Positions 1-5,169 of a stretch of 5,169 bases of DNA are shown here, one piece after another; the first letter of the stretch is position 1, and each line of letters starts with the position of its first letter. The position numbers and the translations under genes were made by a program. Below the pieces are notes generated by a model, which saw nothing but the letters and a program-made list of their open reading frames with translations, searched no databases and was not told where the DNA came from. Source of the DNA: Desulfotignum sp. (GTDB taxonomy: Bacteria > Desulfobacterota > Desulfobacteria > Desulfobacterales > Desulfobacteraceae); contig JAABRW010000096.1 in assembly GCA_011390695.1 (NCBI GenBank), positions 1 to 5,169 on the forward strand, written 5' to 3'.

Positions 1-55
1 TGCCGGCCCGGTAAAGGCCCGTGAATGATTTTCCGAAAATCCCCTGTTCCGTCAT
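1..55 (-). CDS. N-terminal fragment of an unidentified protein, runs off the left edge
   Basis: A minus-strand ATG at 55-53 opens a frame that stays open to the window edge and reads MTEQGIFGKSFTGLYRAG. It is preceded by a purine-rich stretch (AAAGGGGGGAG on the minus strand, about 58-68) that would serve as a Shine-Dalgarno site, and a TATAAA-like -10 hexamer lies at 82-77. The gene is divergent from the toxin-antitoxin operon, sharing a 144-bp intergenic region with it. Eighteen residues are too few to name a family and I recognise none. The truncation is caused by the window boundary, not by any visible lesion. It could be a chance short open frame, but the ribosome-binding site and the divergent layout favour a real gene. 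Confidence 0.5.
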   Translation of the reverse strand, partial: MTEQGIFGKSFTGLYRAG

Positions 56-165
56 GGCTCCCCCCTTTCCCCGAAATTTATAATCTGTGCCGGTTCCTGC
101 ACCATAGCAGGTTTTGGCTGATTTTCACCGTATTTGCTCATGGTCAGATTGCGCCCTAAATGTAA

Positions 166-194
166 TTGACACCTGCGTATAGCCGGGTTACAGT
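166..194 (+). promoter_or_regulatory. Predicted sigma-70 promoter of the higBA operon
   Basis: A perfect -35 hexamer TTGACA (166-171) is followed after 17 bp by TACAGT (189-194), a 4/6 match to the -10 consensus. Transcription from it would begin at about 200-202, on or next to the toxin ATG at 200. The sequence GGTT-N6-AACC (186-199) overlaps the -10 and is a weak dyad. HigA-type antitoxins usually repress their own promoter, so this is where an operator would be expected, but the arms are only 4 bp and the operator assignment is speculative. Confidence 0.5.
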
Positions 195-199
195 AAACC

Positions 200-478
200 A
201 TGATTAAAAAATTCAAACACAAGGAGCTTAAAAATTTCTATGCTACCGGGAATCAAAAAGGGGTTAATTCTGATCATGTAAAGCGTTTACGGATAATTCT
301 GGCCCGTCTCGATGCAAGTAAAGGTCCTGAAGATATGGATTTACCGGGATTACGACTTCATCCGTTGAAAGGTGAACGCCATAGTTTCTGGGCAGTTGAT
401 GTCTCGGGTAACTGGCGCGTTTTCTTCCGTTTTGAAAACGGCAACGCCGTTGATGTTGATTACGATGATTACCACTAA
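200..478 (+). CDS. higB: HigB-type mRNA interferase toxin (RelE/ParE superfamily)
   Basis: This 92-residue protein matches the HigB family in length and layout. Family members are ribosome-dependent endoribonucleases that cut translated mRNA in the A site and are held inactive by HigA. Family hallmarks visible here are an N-terminal [10 protein letters not shown] segment, [14 protein letters not shown] (45-58), GNWRVFFRF (70-78) and the C-terminal DYDDYH (87-92). Residues H54, K57, N71, R73, D90, Y91 and H92 fall where I remember the functional residues of Proteus HigB; position 68 is Val where I recall Arg. No clear Shine-Dalgarno precedes ATG 200, and the predicted promoter would give an almost leaderless mRNA. 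The antitoxin gene follows after 10 nt, the toxin-first order typical of higBA. The frame is intact and full length, so the toxin is probably functional. Confidence 0.93.
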   Translation: MIKKFKHKELKNFYATGNQKGVNSDHVKRLRIILARLDASKGPEDMDLPGLRLHPLKGERHSFWAVDVSGNWRVFFRFENGNAVDVDYDDYH

Positions 479-488
479 GGAGAAAAAA

Positions 489-770
489 ATGGTTATGCAT
501 AAGCCGCCACACCCCGGCGAAGTGATTAAGGAACTGTGCATCGAACCGTTAGGATTAACGGTGACTGAAGCAGCCAAGGGACTCGGGGTTTCCAGAAAAA
601 CCCTGTCCGCCCTGTTAAATGGTCGATTCGGAATTTCCCCTGAAATGGCAATCCGGTTATCGAAAGCCTTTGGGGGAAGCGCAGAAAGCTGGTTGATTCA
701 GCAAAGCCAGTATGACCTTTGGCAGGTCATGCAAAAGGAAGGTGAAATCAAGGTCAAGGCGTTTGCTTGA
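489..770 (+). CDS. higA: HigA-type antitoxin, XRE-family helix-turn-helix protein
   Basis: The product has 93 residues starting at ATG 489, chosen because AAGGAG (477-482), which overlaps the toxin stop codon, sits 6 nt upstream. An in-frame ATG at 495 is a possible alternative. The same frame is open further upstream into higB, but that extension is an overlap artefact. The protein opens with HPGEV (8-12), the family signature. A helix-turn-helix runs through roughly 23-46 ([20 protein letters not shown], then LNGR), followed by [20 protein letters not shown] (49-68) and the conserved YDLWQ (75-79). It should bind and neutralise HigB and repress the operon promoter through the helix-turn-helix. 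Overlap of the Shine-Dalgarno with the toxin stop suggests translational coupling. The last 17 bp overlap the end of the convergent DUF255 gene. Confidence 0.93.
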   Translation: MVMHKPPHPGEVIKELCIEPLGLTVTEAAKGLGVSRKTLSALLNGRFGISPEMAIRLSKAFGGSAESWLIQQSQYDLWQVMQKEGEIKVKAFA

Positions 771-3015
771 TGTGCACCGGAATAAATTCTTCCGGTGTTT
801 CAGCAGGCAGAGAACAGGTGCCGTTTTCACATACATAGGCTGTGGCCCTGCCATGGGCTGCTTTTTTTCCGGCAGCCAGGGGGATAATTTTTGCATTGGC
901 AGCAGCCTGTTTTTCATCTGCAGCCACCAGAATCCGGTTGGGAATAAACTGCTCCCGGAATTTGTCAACAAAGGGCTTTGCTGCATCAGGGGTCTCAGGG
1001 GGTGTAATCAGAATAATTTCCGCTGGTGTATCAAAATAATAATCCACAGCCAGAAGCATCTCAGACAAAGCAGACGGGGTATCGGTCAGGCGCTGATAAA
1101 ATGTTTTGAATAGGTTTTCCGCCCGCATCCGGAACTGATCGTCGGTGGTATAGGAATGCAGCCGCAGAAGGTTTACAGCCGCCACTGCGTTGCCCGAGGG
1201 TGTAGCACCGTCATAAAAAGGTTTTTCCCGGGCAATAAGGGCTTCATGATCGGTGCCGGTGGTAAAAAAGCCACCGTTTTTTGGGTCTTCATAAAATTCT
1301 TTCAGTACATCATCCAGTGCCAATGCTTTTTTCAACCATCGGATATCATGGTCGGCTTCATACAGGTCGATCAATGCGGCAATGAAAAACGCATAATCCT
1401 CCAGAAACCCATTATGCCGGGCCTGACCGTCTTTATAACTTCTGTAAAGCCTGCCGTTGATGTACAGATGATCCAGTATGAACCCTGCCGCTGTCTTTGC
1501 CTGCAGCGTATATTCAGAATTGCCGAATGCCAGGCCTGCCCGGGCAAATGCTGAAATCATGAGCGCGTTCCATGCAGTGAGAATTTTTTCATCCCGCAAC
1601 GGGGCCGGGCGCTGATTTCTTTTCATGAAAAGCAGTTTTTTCGATGCTTCGATGACAGCGGCCAGATTGTCTTTAGATATATGCAGTTCTGCAGCAATGT
1701 CTGTGCGATTTTTGGGGGTATGAAAAATATAGCGGCCTTCAAAATTCGGTGGCCCGTCTATAGCATAATATTTTTTCACAATATCTGCACGCTCTTTACC
1801 CAAAACTGTTTCCAGTTCTTCCGGAGTCCAGGTAAAATACCAGCCCTCTTCCATATGGCCGGAAATATTCTTGCTGTCCGCATCTGTGGCAGAATAAAAT
1901 GCACCTTCGGGCGATGTCATATCCCTGCCCGTATATGTAAGGATTTCGTTGACCACCCGCTGAAAATCCGCATTGGCCGTTGTTTGCCAGGCTTCCAGAT
2001 AAGCCACCGCCAAAAGGGCATTGTCATATAGCATTTTTTCAAAATGGGGGACCAGCCACTGCTCATCCGTGGAATACCGGTGAAATCCGCCGGCCACATG
2101 GTCGTATATCCCGCCCCCGGCCATTTGAAAAAGCGAGGTTTCTATCATTTCAAGCATATCCGGATCACGGGTCTTCCGGTAATAGCGCAGCAAAAAGCGC
2201 ACCGGCAGACTGGAGGGAAACTTGGGTGCCCCGGAAAGACCCCCGAATCTCGGATCATAATTTTTACGATAAAAGCCAGCTGCGTTGTGCAGTATTTCTT
2301 TGCCGGGAAGACGGTTACCGGATTGGGATTCCATGGCTTGACGGATGGCCGCGGTAATCTGCTGCCCTGCCTTTTCCACCCGTCCATCCTGCAAATGAAA
2401 ACTCTGGTTGAGTTTTTCAAGGATGGAGAGAAAGCCGATTGCCGCACCACGGTCGCCGTCCCGGGCCGGAAAATAGGTAGCCCCGTAAAAAGGTTTGCGT
2501 TCAGGTGTCAGCCACACGCTCATGGGCCAGCCGCCCCTGCCCGTCAGGGCCTGGACCGCGGTCATGTAGATGGCATCGATGTCCGGCCGTTCTTCCCGGT
2601 CCACCTTGATGCATACAAAATTTTCATTCAGGTACCTTGCAATTTCTTCATCTTCAAATGATTCTTCTTCCATTACATGGCACCAGTGGCATGTTGCATA
2701 TCCAACGCTCAGGAAAACCGGCCGGTTACGCTGCCTTGCTGCTTCAAAAGCCTCATCTCCCCAGGGATACCAGTTGACCGGATTGTGTGCATGCTGGAGA
2801 AGATAAGGGCTGGATTCCAGAAACAACCGGTTGGTGTATCTGGCCCATCCATCGGGCCGAAGGTGTCTGGTGCGGGGCTGATAATCGGACCCGCGCAGTG
2901 CGGCAGCGTTTTCAAATTTTCGAATCAGATCTGCATCATATGGTTCAGCTCCCGGCTGGGGCGCAGTGAAAAGATCGGTTGACGGTTTTGTTTTGTTGCC
3001 TGAAGCATTTGTCAT
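754..3015 (-). CDS. DUF255/YyaL family protein: thioredoxin-like domain plus alpha/alpha-barrel region
   Basis: The product has 753 residues. The start at 3015 is chosen over an in-frame ATG at 3039 because GGGAGG sits 7 nt upstream of it; the longer version has no such site. An N-terminal thioredoxin-like domain (about 55-215) shows [20 protein letters not shown] (62-81), WYPWGDEAF (82-90), the CHWCH redox motif (109-113, Cys109 and Cys112), DREERPDID (139-147) and [11 protein letters not shown] (161-171). The rest resembles an (alpha/alpha)6 barrel: [10 protein letters not shown] (258-267), [12 protein letters not shown] (324-335), [12 protein letters not shown] (475-486), [18 protein letters not shown] (537-554) and DGATPSGNA (602-610). 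A C-terminal pair, C729 and C734 (CENGTC), is also seen in relatives. The family includes Bacillus YyaL and human SPATA20; its biochemical role is unsettled, though the fold suggests disulfide chemistry combined with a sugar-binding-type barrel. No signal peptide is visible, so it is probably cytoplasmic. It converges on higA with a 17-bp overlap and diverges from the PilZ gene. Confidence 0.95.
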   Translation of the reverse strand: MTNASGNKTKPSTDLFTAPQPGAEPYDADLIRKFENAAALRGSDYQPRTRHLRPDGWARYTNRLFLESSPYLLQHAHNPVNWYPWGDEAFEAARQRNRPVFLSVGYATCHWCHVMEEESFEDEEIARYLNENFVCIKVDREERPDIDAIYMTAVQALTGRGGWPMSVWLTPERKPFYGATYFPARDGDRGAAIGFLSILEKLNQSFHLQDGRVEKAGQQITAAIRQAMESQSGNRLPGKEILHNAAGFYRKNYDPRFGGLSGAPKFPSSLPVRFLLRYYRKTRDPDMLEMIETSLFQMAGGGIYDHVAGGFHRYSTDEQWLVPHFEKMLYDNALLAVAYLEAWQTTANADFQRVVNEILTYTGRDMTSPEGAFYSATDADSKNISGHMEEGWYFTWTPEELETVLGKERADIVKKYYAIDGPPNFEGRYIFHTPKNRTDIAAELHISKDNLAAVIEASKKLLFMKRNQRPAPLRDEKILTAWNALMISAFARAGLAFGNSEYTLQAKTAAGFILDHLYINGRLYRSYKDGQARHNGFLEDYAFFIAALIDLYEADHDIRWLKKALALDDVLKEFYEDPKNGGFFTTGTDHEALIAREKPFYDGATPSGNAVAAVNLLRLHSYTTDDQFRMRAENLFKTFYQRLTDTPSALSEMLLAVDYYFDTPAEIILITPPETPDAAKPFVDKFREQFIPNRILVAADEKQAAANAKIIPLAAGKKAAHGRATAYVCENGTCSLPAETPEEFIPVHIKQTP
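775..800 (+). terminator. Probable intrinsic terminator of higBA
   Basis: A perfect 8-bp inverted repeat, CACCGGAA (775-782) and TTCCGGTG (790-797), encloses a 7-nt A/T-rich loop and is followed by TTT (798-800). It starts 4 nt after the higA stop, where a terminator for the operon is expected. The T run is short, so efficiency may be modest. The hairpin lies inside the last codons of the convergent DUF255 gene, where the minus-strand copy has no following T run. Confidence 0.6.
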
Positions 3016-3022
3016 GATGATA

Positions 3023-3028
3023 CCTCCC
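3023..3028 (-). promoter_or_regulatory. Shine-Dalgarno site fixing the DUF255 protein start
   Basis: The minus strand reads GGGAGG here, 7 nt before ATG 3015-3013. It lies inside the first codons of the alternative longer frame beginning at 3039, so it decides for the shorter start. Confidence 0.8.
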
Positions 3029-3203
3029 GCAATGACCATAGCATAAAGAATAATGCGGCTGATTGCTTTTTTCTTCAGTTATTTACACAAAACCGCATGG
3101 CTGTTAAAGATTAATATAAACCATTTATTGAAAAACGCTACCTGTCAGGATAGTTTTTTGAAACAGTGGGGGAATTATGAACAGGAAAAATCCTTTTTAT
3201 TGC

Positions 3204-3232
3204 TTGACAAACAGAATGTGAAACAATAGGTA
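3204..3232 (+). promoter_or_regulatory. Candidate promoter for the PilZ gene
   Basis: A perfect TTGACA (3204-3209) is followed at 17-bp spacing by TAGGTA (3227-3232), a poor -10 match; TAGATT (3231-3236) looks better but is 21 bp away. Initiation would fall near 3240, giving a 5' leader of about 75 nt that contains the hairpin at 3248-3271. The rest of the divergent region (3016-3314) is A/T-rich. It holds only a weak minus-strand candidate promoter (TTAACA, complement of 3102-3107) for the DUF255 gene. I see no other gene in it. Confidence 0.4.
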
Positions 3233-3247
3233 GATTCTAAACCTGAT

Positions 3248-3271
3248 AAAGAGACCAGCTGTCTTTTTTTT
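3248..3271 (+). terminator. Terminator-like hairpin in the leader of the PilZ gene
   Basis: AAAGAGAC (3248-3255) pairs with GTCTTTTT (3261-3268), including one G-U pair, around a CAGCT loop. The T run extends for eight bases (3264-3271). This has the shape of an intrinsic terminator on the plus strand, yet no plus-strand gene ends upstream; the nearest one, higA, ends at 770. It lies 44 nt before the PilZ start codon, so it could be an attenuator, or the 3' end of a small RNA from the divergent region. The stem is A/T-rich and may be weak. Confidence 0.4.
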
Positions 3272-3314
3272 CCTGATTGATAAAATACATACACCCTACT
3301 GAAAGGAAAGCCGG

Positions 3315-3977
3315 ATGGAGGAGATGGAAGAAATCTTTGAGTTACATGATTCGGAAGGCATTTATATTGACATCGGCACCCAGGTGTATATTGATATTGA
3401 CGGGGTTGATTTTACGGTTACCAGTATTTTTATAGGCCTTCTGAAAAATGAATTCTTGATTGTCACACTTCCCAGACGGTTCAGAAGTGTGAAAAACAAA
3501 TTGTATCCGGGCAGTAAAATGGTGGTGAAATACCTGTATGACGGCTGTGTGTTCGCATTCCAGACCAGTGTGATAGAGCTTATAACCAATCCCATCCGTA
3601 CCCTTGCCCTTGAATACCCGAAAATAGTCCAGCAGCGCGAACTGCGCATAGTCAAGCGCAACAATGTGGTGATTCCCGGGCGGGTGGAAGCCAAAAATAC
3701 CGAGTTTCCCATCGTGATATTTGATATCAGCAAAAGGGGCTGCCGGTTCACATACCTTGACGTCAAAAATATCACCACGCTGAAGGAAGGGGACCTGCTC
3801 CGGGTTTATTGCCGATTACCGGGTATCGCTAATGAAATCGGGGCCATGGCCATTGTCAGGAATGTCAAGCGTGAACAAAAGCAAATCTCTGTGGGAACCA
3901 GATTTCAGGATATTACCAGGGGATTTTTAAATCCCCTGATGCATTTTTTATTTTCCATAGAAGGCTATGAAAGGTAA
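3315..3977 (+). CDS. PilZ-domain protein with YcgR-like N-terminal domain, predicted c-di-GMP effector
   Basis: The product has 220 residues. ATG 3315 follows AAAGGA (3302-3307) with 7-nt spacing. An N-terminal beta-rich domain (about 15-105) containing GTQVYIDIDG (21-30) resembles the YcgR/PilZN-type domain found before PilZ in flagellar-brake-like proteins. The C-terminal PilZ domain (about 107-215) carries both c-di-GMP-binding signatures: RIVKR (111-115, RxxxR) and DISKRG (137-142, DxSxxG), followed by GTRF (194-197). Because both motifs are intact it should bind cyclic di-GMP. The target, perhaps motility or surface polysaccharide, cannot be told from this window since no flagellar or polysaccharide gene is adjacent. 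There is no signal peptide or membrane segment, so it is cytoplasmic. The gene stands alone, divergent from the DUF255 gene and convergent with trmO. Confidence 0.88.
   Translation: MEEMEEIFELHDSEGIYIDIGTQVYIDIDGVDFTVTSIFIGLLKNEFLIVTLPRRFRSVKNKLYPGSKMVVKYLYDGCVFAFQTSVIELITNPIRTLALEYPKIVQQRELRIVKRNNVVIPGRVEAKNTEFPIVIFDISKRGCRFTYLDVKNITTLKEGDLLRVYCRLPGIANEIGAMAIVRNVKREQKQISVGTRFQDITRGFLNPLMHFLFSIEGYER
3917..3949 (+). terminator. Strong hairpin with T run inside the 3' end of the PilZ gene
   Basis: CAGGGGATTT (3917-3926) and AAATCCCCTG (3929-3938) form a perfect 10-bp inverted repeat with only two bases between the arms. A six-T run follows at 3944-3949 after five intervening bases. It is terminator-like but sits about 40 nt before the PilZ stop codon. 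The 120-bp gap between the PilZ gene and trmO (3978-4097) contains no comparable hairpin. It may act as a late terminator protected by translating ribosomes, or as an RNA 3'-end stabiliser. It may also be a coincidence of coding sequence. Confidence 0.4.
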
Positions 3978-4097
3978 GCCCCTGTGCCATGCTCACTCTG
4001 CACTGTCGTTATTCACACCCCATGATTCAGGTTATATACCAATTATTTCGCCTGTAAGGGCATAAACGACACCCTCTTCTTCAAAAAGACAAGGATG

Positions 4098-4532
4098 TCA
4101 GCCCCAGCCGTTATCGGCATCCTCTTTTATATCCAGCCTTTTGATATAGGGCTTGATGTCCAGCAGCGGGGTATTGTCCAAGACATCGATGCCTGAAATA
4201 TCCAGGCGGCTGCCGGTGATGCTTTTGAGCCTGACCGTGCTCAGACCGATGGGATTGGGCCGCCGCGGGGATCGGCTGGCAAAAAGCCCCACTTCAATGC
4301 CGTCTGCTTTGGGGGGTCTCACATGCAGGGTGACCGGTTTGTCCGGACGGTCCAGATAAAAGAATACCTGAATATAGGCAAAGGTTTCCAGTTTATACAA
4401 ACCATCTGTGAGCTCTGGATTCAGTTCCATATAAAATGTTCCCGGCGCGTTGGGATCGGGTTGGTGAGGGGGATCGCCGACAGTGGTGTACGGGGTGCGA
4501 ATCCGGCCGATGGGGTGAAAGACAATATCCAT
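4098..4532 (-). CDS. trmO: TrmO-type tRNA (t6A37) N6-methyltransferase, short single-domain form
   Basis: The product has 144 residues. ATG 4532 is preferred over an in-frame TTG at 4541 because AAAGGA (4548-4543) is 10 nt from the ATG but only 1 nt from the TTG. This is the UPF0066/TsaA/YaeB family, an unusual beta-barrel S-adenosylmethionine-dependent methyltransferase that converts t6A37 of certain threonine tRNAs to m6t6A37, improving decoding. Diagnostic motifs are the N-terminal FHPIGRIRTPY (5-15), ASRSPRRPNPIGLS (85-98), and DVLDNTPLLDIKPY (116-129). Escherichia coli TrmO is about 235 residues with an extra C-terminal domain; this protein ends soon after the core domain, as many bacterial and archaeal versions do, so it is not evidently truncated. 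Homologues in some genomes are annotated only by fold, so exact tRNA specificity is inferred. It lies downstream of the small gene at 4673-4939 on the same strand. Confidence 0.88.
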   Translation of the reverse strand: MDIVFHPIGRIRTPYTTVGDPPHQPDPNAPGTFYMELNPELTDGLYKLETFAYIQVFFYLDRPDKPVTLHVRPPKADGIEVGLFASRSPRRPNPIGLSTVRLKSITGSRLDISGIDVLDNTPLLDIKPYIKRLDIKEDADNGWG

Positions 4533-4586
4533 AATCCACAATTCCTTTATATTTTTTTATCCTGGGCGCTTATTTCACACCGGTTT

Positions 4587-4644
4587 TATGAAAGCTGTCA
4601 GCCGTCAGCCGTCAGTACTCAGCTAAAAGCTAACAGCTTTCATA
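4587..4644. repeat. Heptamer array enclosed by a 12-bp inverted repeat
   Basis: Seven consecutive 7-bp units occupy 4593-4641 without a gap. All begin AG, and six begin AGC. Five follow AGCNNNC exactly; units two and three are identical (AGCCGTC), unit four is AGTACTC and unit five, AGCTAAA, lacks the final C. The outer units form part of a perfect inverted repeat, TATGAAAGCTGT (4587-4598) and ACAGCTTTCATA (4633-4644), with a 34-bp spacer. The element fills much of the 140-bp gap between the small gene and trmO, and no T run follows the stem on the minus strand, so it is not an ordinary terminator. Degenerate heptamer tandem repeats (STRRs) are known from cyanobacterial genomes; whether this is the same kind of element is inference. 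Confidence 0.75.
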
Positions 4645-4672
4645 CTTTGTTGTGCCTGCCAGGGCCTGGGTG

Positions 4673-4939
4673 TTATTTGGATTCCTGGTTCTTGACAGAA
4701 CGGATTTCACCGGTTTGCGCCAGCAGCTTGAATACCTTGTAGCCCCGGTCTCCCACGAACATCGATGTGCCGACCCCGCTGGCAGCGATGGGGCTTTTAT
4801 AGCTGAGAACAACGACCCAGAATTTATCGTCATCCGTCAGTTCAGCTTCCTCAAACAGGATTTTTCCCAGGTCATTATCAGGATACAGCTTTTTCAAGTG
4901 CTCTATGGCCCTGGCTGATGCTTCATTGACATTGATCAT
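4673..4939 (-). CDS. Small conserved-looking protein of unknown function
   Basis: The product has 88 residues. ATG 4939 is chosen because GGAGG (complement of 4948-4952) lies 8 nt upstream. A longer in-frame start at 5032 would add 31 residues, including a short hydrophobic stretch, but has no good ribosome-binding site. The sequence suggests a helix (about 5-19, ASARAIEHLKKLYP), an acidic linker (ELTDDD, 33-38), then beta strands FWVVVLSY (40-47) and GYKVFKLLAQTGEIRSVK (66-83). The last part, a strand followed by TGEI, is reminiscent of the C-terminal hairpin of PepSY-like small domains, but this is only a resemblance. There is no signal peptide or membrane segment in the chosen form, so it is probably cytoplasmic. 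It is co-directional with trmO 140 bp downstream, separated by the heptamer repeat, so co-transcription is possible but unproven. Confidence 0.72.
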   Translation of the reverse strand: MINVNEASARAIEHLKKLYPDNDLGKILFEEAELTDDDKFWVVVLSYKSPIAASGVGTSMFVGDRGYKVFKLLAQTGEIRSVKNQESK

Positions 4940-4947
4940 TTTTTTTG

Positions 4948-4952
4948 CCTCC
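4948..4952 (-). promoter_or_regulatory. Shine-Dalgarno site fixing the start of the small gene
   Basis: The minus strand reads GGAGG followed by an eight-base A-rich spacer (CAAAAAAA) and the ATG at 4939-4937. This is the strongest initiation signal in the frame and argues against the upstream ATG at 5032. Confidence 0.75.
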
Positions 4953-5081
4953 GCAGGTGATCTGTATTCTTTATTAATAGCGCAAAACAGCATAAAAATA
5001 AACGGTATCCTTACACTCTGGATATTTGCCATAAGTGTATCATTTTTTCATTTGGTCATGGCATGTCCTGGTCCCAAGTCC

Positions 5082-5153
5082 GCCCCTGGAGGTGTGCTGT
5101 GACCGGCCCGAGATTGGCATCTGACGGTCCTGTCACAGCACACCTCCAGGGGC
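5082..5153. repeat. Perfect 22-bp inverted repeat (72-bp palindromic element)
   Basis: The left arm at 5082-5103 (begins GCCCCTGGAGG, ends GCTGTGAC) is the exact reverse complement of the right arm at 5132-5153, with a 28-bp spacer. Transcripts of either strand would form a very stable, GC-rich stem. On the plus strand TTT follows the stem (5154-5156), a weak terminator-like tail; on the minus strand none follows. The element lies in a 230-bp stretch (4940-5169) upstream of the small gene, where I see no convincing gene. It could be a terminator for a gene outside the window, a dispersed palindromic repeat, or a small non-autonomous mobile element. Confidence 0.8.
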
Positions 5154-5169
5154 TTTCTGCCGAGGTTCT

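Noticed and set aside
27..41. Perfect 7-bp inverted repeat GATTTTC-C-GAAAATC near the left edge
   Set aside because: It falls inside the partial minus-strand coding region and has no T run or operator context; probably incidental.
372..488. Upstream extension of the higA frame into higB
   Set aside because: It overlaps the higB coding region, lacks HigA similarity, and the canonical start at 489 has a strong ribosome-binding site.
712..2982. Several plus-strand open frames of 60-205 residues antisense to the DUF255 gene
   Set aside because: They are shadows of a large, clearly homologous minus-strand gene, with Cys/Pro/Arg-rich compositions and no recognisable domain.
3177..3221. Fourteen-codon open frame (MNRKNPFYCLTNRM) with GGGGG just upstream, a possible leader peptide for the PilZ gene
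   Set aside because: The candidate TTGACA promoter lies inside it, so the peptide would not be on the main PilZ transcript; too short to support by sequence alone.
3362..3778. Minus-strand open frame of 138 residues opposite the PilZ gene
   Set aside because: Shadow frame; the plus strand encodes intact PilZ signature motifs and has the ribosome-binding site.
4058..4090. Possible terminator between the PilZ gene and trmO (AGGG and CCCT arms)
   Set aside because: The stem is only four base pairs with a long loop and no T run on either strand.
4940..5032. N-terminal extension of the small minus-strand protein from ATG 5032, with a hydrophobic segment (IPFIFMLFCAI) that might be a signal peptide
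   Set aside because: No Shine-Dalgarno precedes ATG 5032, while ATG 4939 has GGAGG at ideal spacing; the extension also reads unlike a typical signal peptide, followed directly by NKEYRSP.
5055..5169. Minus-strand frame open from the right edge through the palindrome, possibly the end of another gene
   Set aside because: More than one minus-strand frame is open here and none gives a protein-like sequence; the palindrome dominates the composition.

Overview
The window looks like a chromosomal segment of a Gram-negative bacterium of moderate GC content. My best guess is a Desulfobacterota (former Deltaproteobacteria) relative. The guess rests on the mix of a DUF255/YyaL-type protein, a two-domain PilZ protein and a short single-domain TrmO. 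No rRNA or other marker is present, so the placement is weak. Genes lie on both strands in short units with ordinary Shine-Dalgarno sites. I see no rRNA, tRNA, CRISPR array, transposase or phage gene.

Layout, left to right. Positions 1-55 hold the start of a minus-strand gene that leaves the window. Positions 166-770 hold a type II toxin-antitoxin operon in HigBA order (toxin first, antitoxin second) with its own promoter and a hairpin terminator. The operon converges on, and overlaps by 17 bp, a large minus-strand gene (754-3015) for a 753-residue thioredoxin-fold DUF255/YyaL protein. A 299-bp divergent intergenic region (3016-3314) carries a plus-strand promoter candidate and a terminator-like hairpin. 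It leads into a YcgR-like PilZ protein gene (3315-3977). Convergent to that is a minus-strand trmO (4098-4532). Upstream of trmO is a small minus-strand gene of unknown function (4673-4939). The window ends in a region with a very strong 22-bp inverted repeat (5082-5153).

Functionally the genes do not form one pathway. HigB/HigA is a self-contained mRNA-interferase module. The PilZ protein is a predicted c-di-GMP effector. TrmO modifies tRNA position 37. The DUF255 protein is a predicted redox or carbohydrate-related protein of unsettled function. I do not see a clearly new multi-gene system. The points most worth a second look are non-coding: a seven-unit heptamer array inside a 12-bp inverted repeat between trmO and the small gene; the 72-bp palindromic element at the right edge; a terminator-like hairpin between promoter and start codon of the PilZ gene; a second hairpin inside its 3' end; and an apparently leaderless promoter for the toxin gene.
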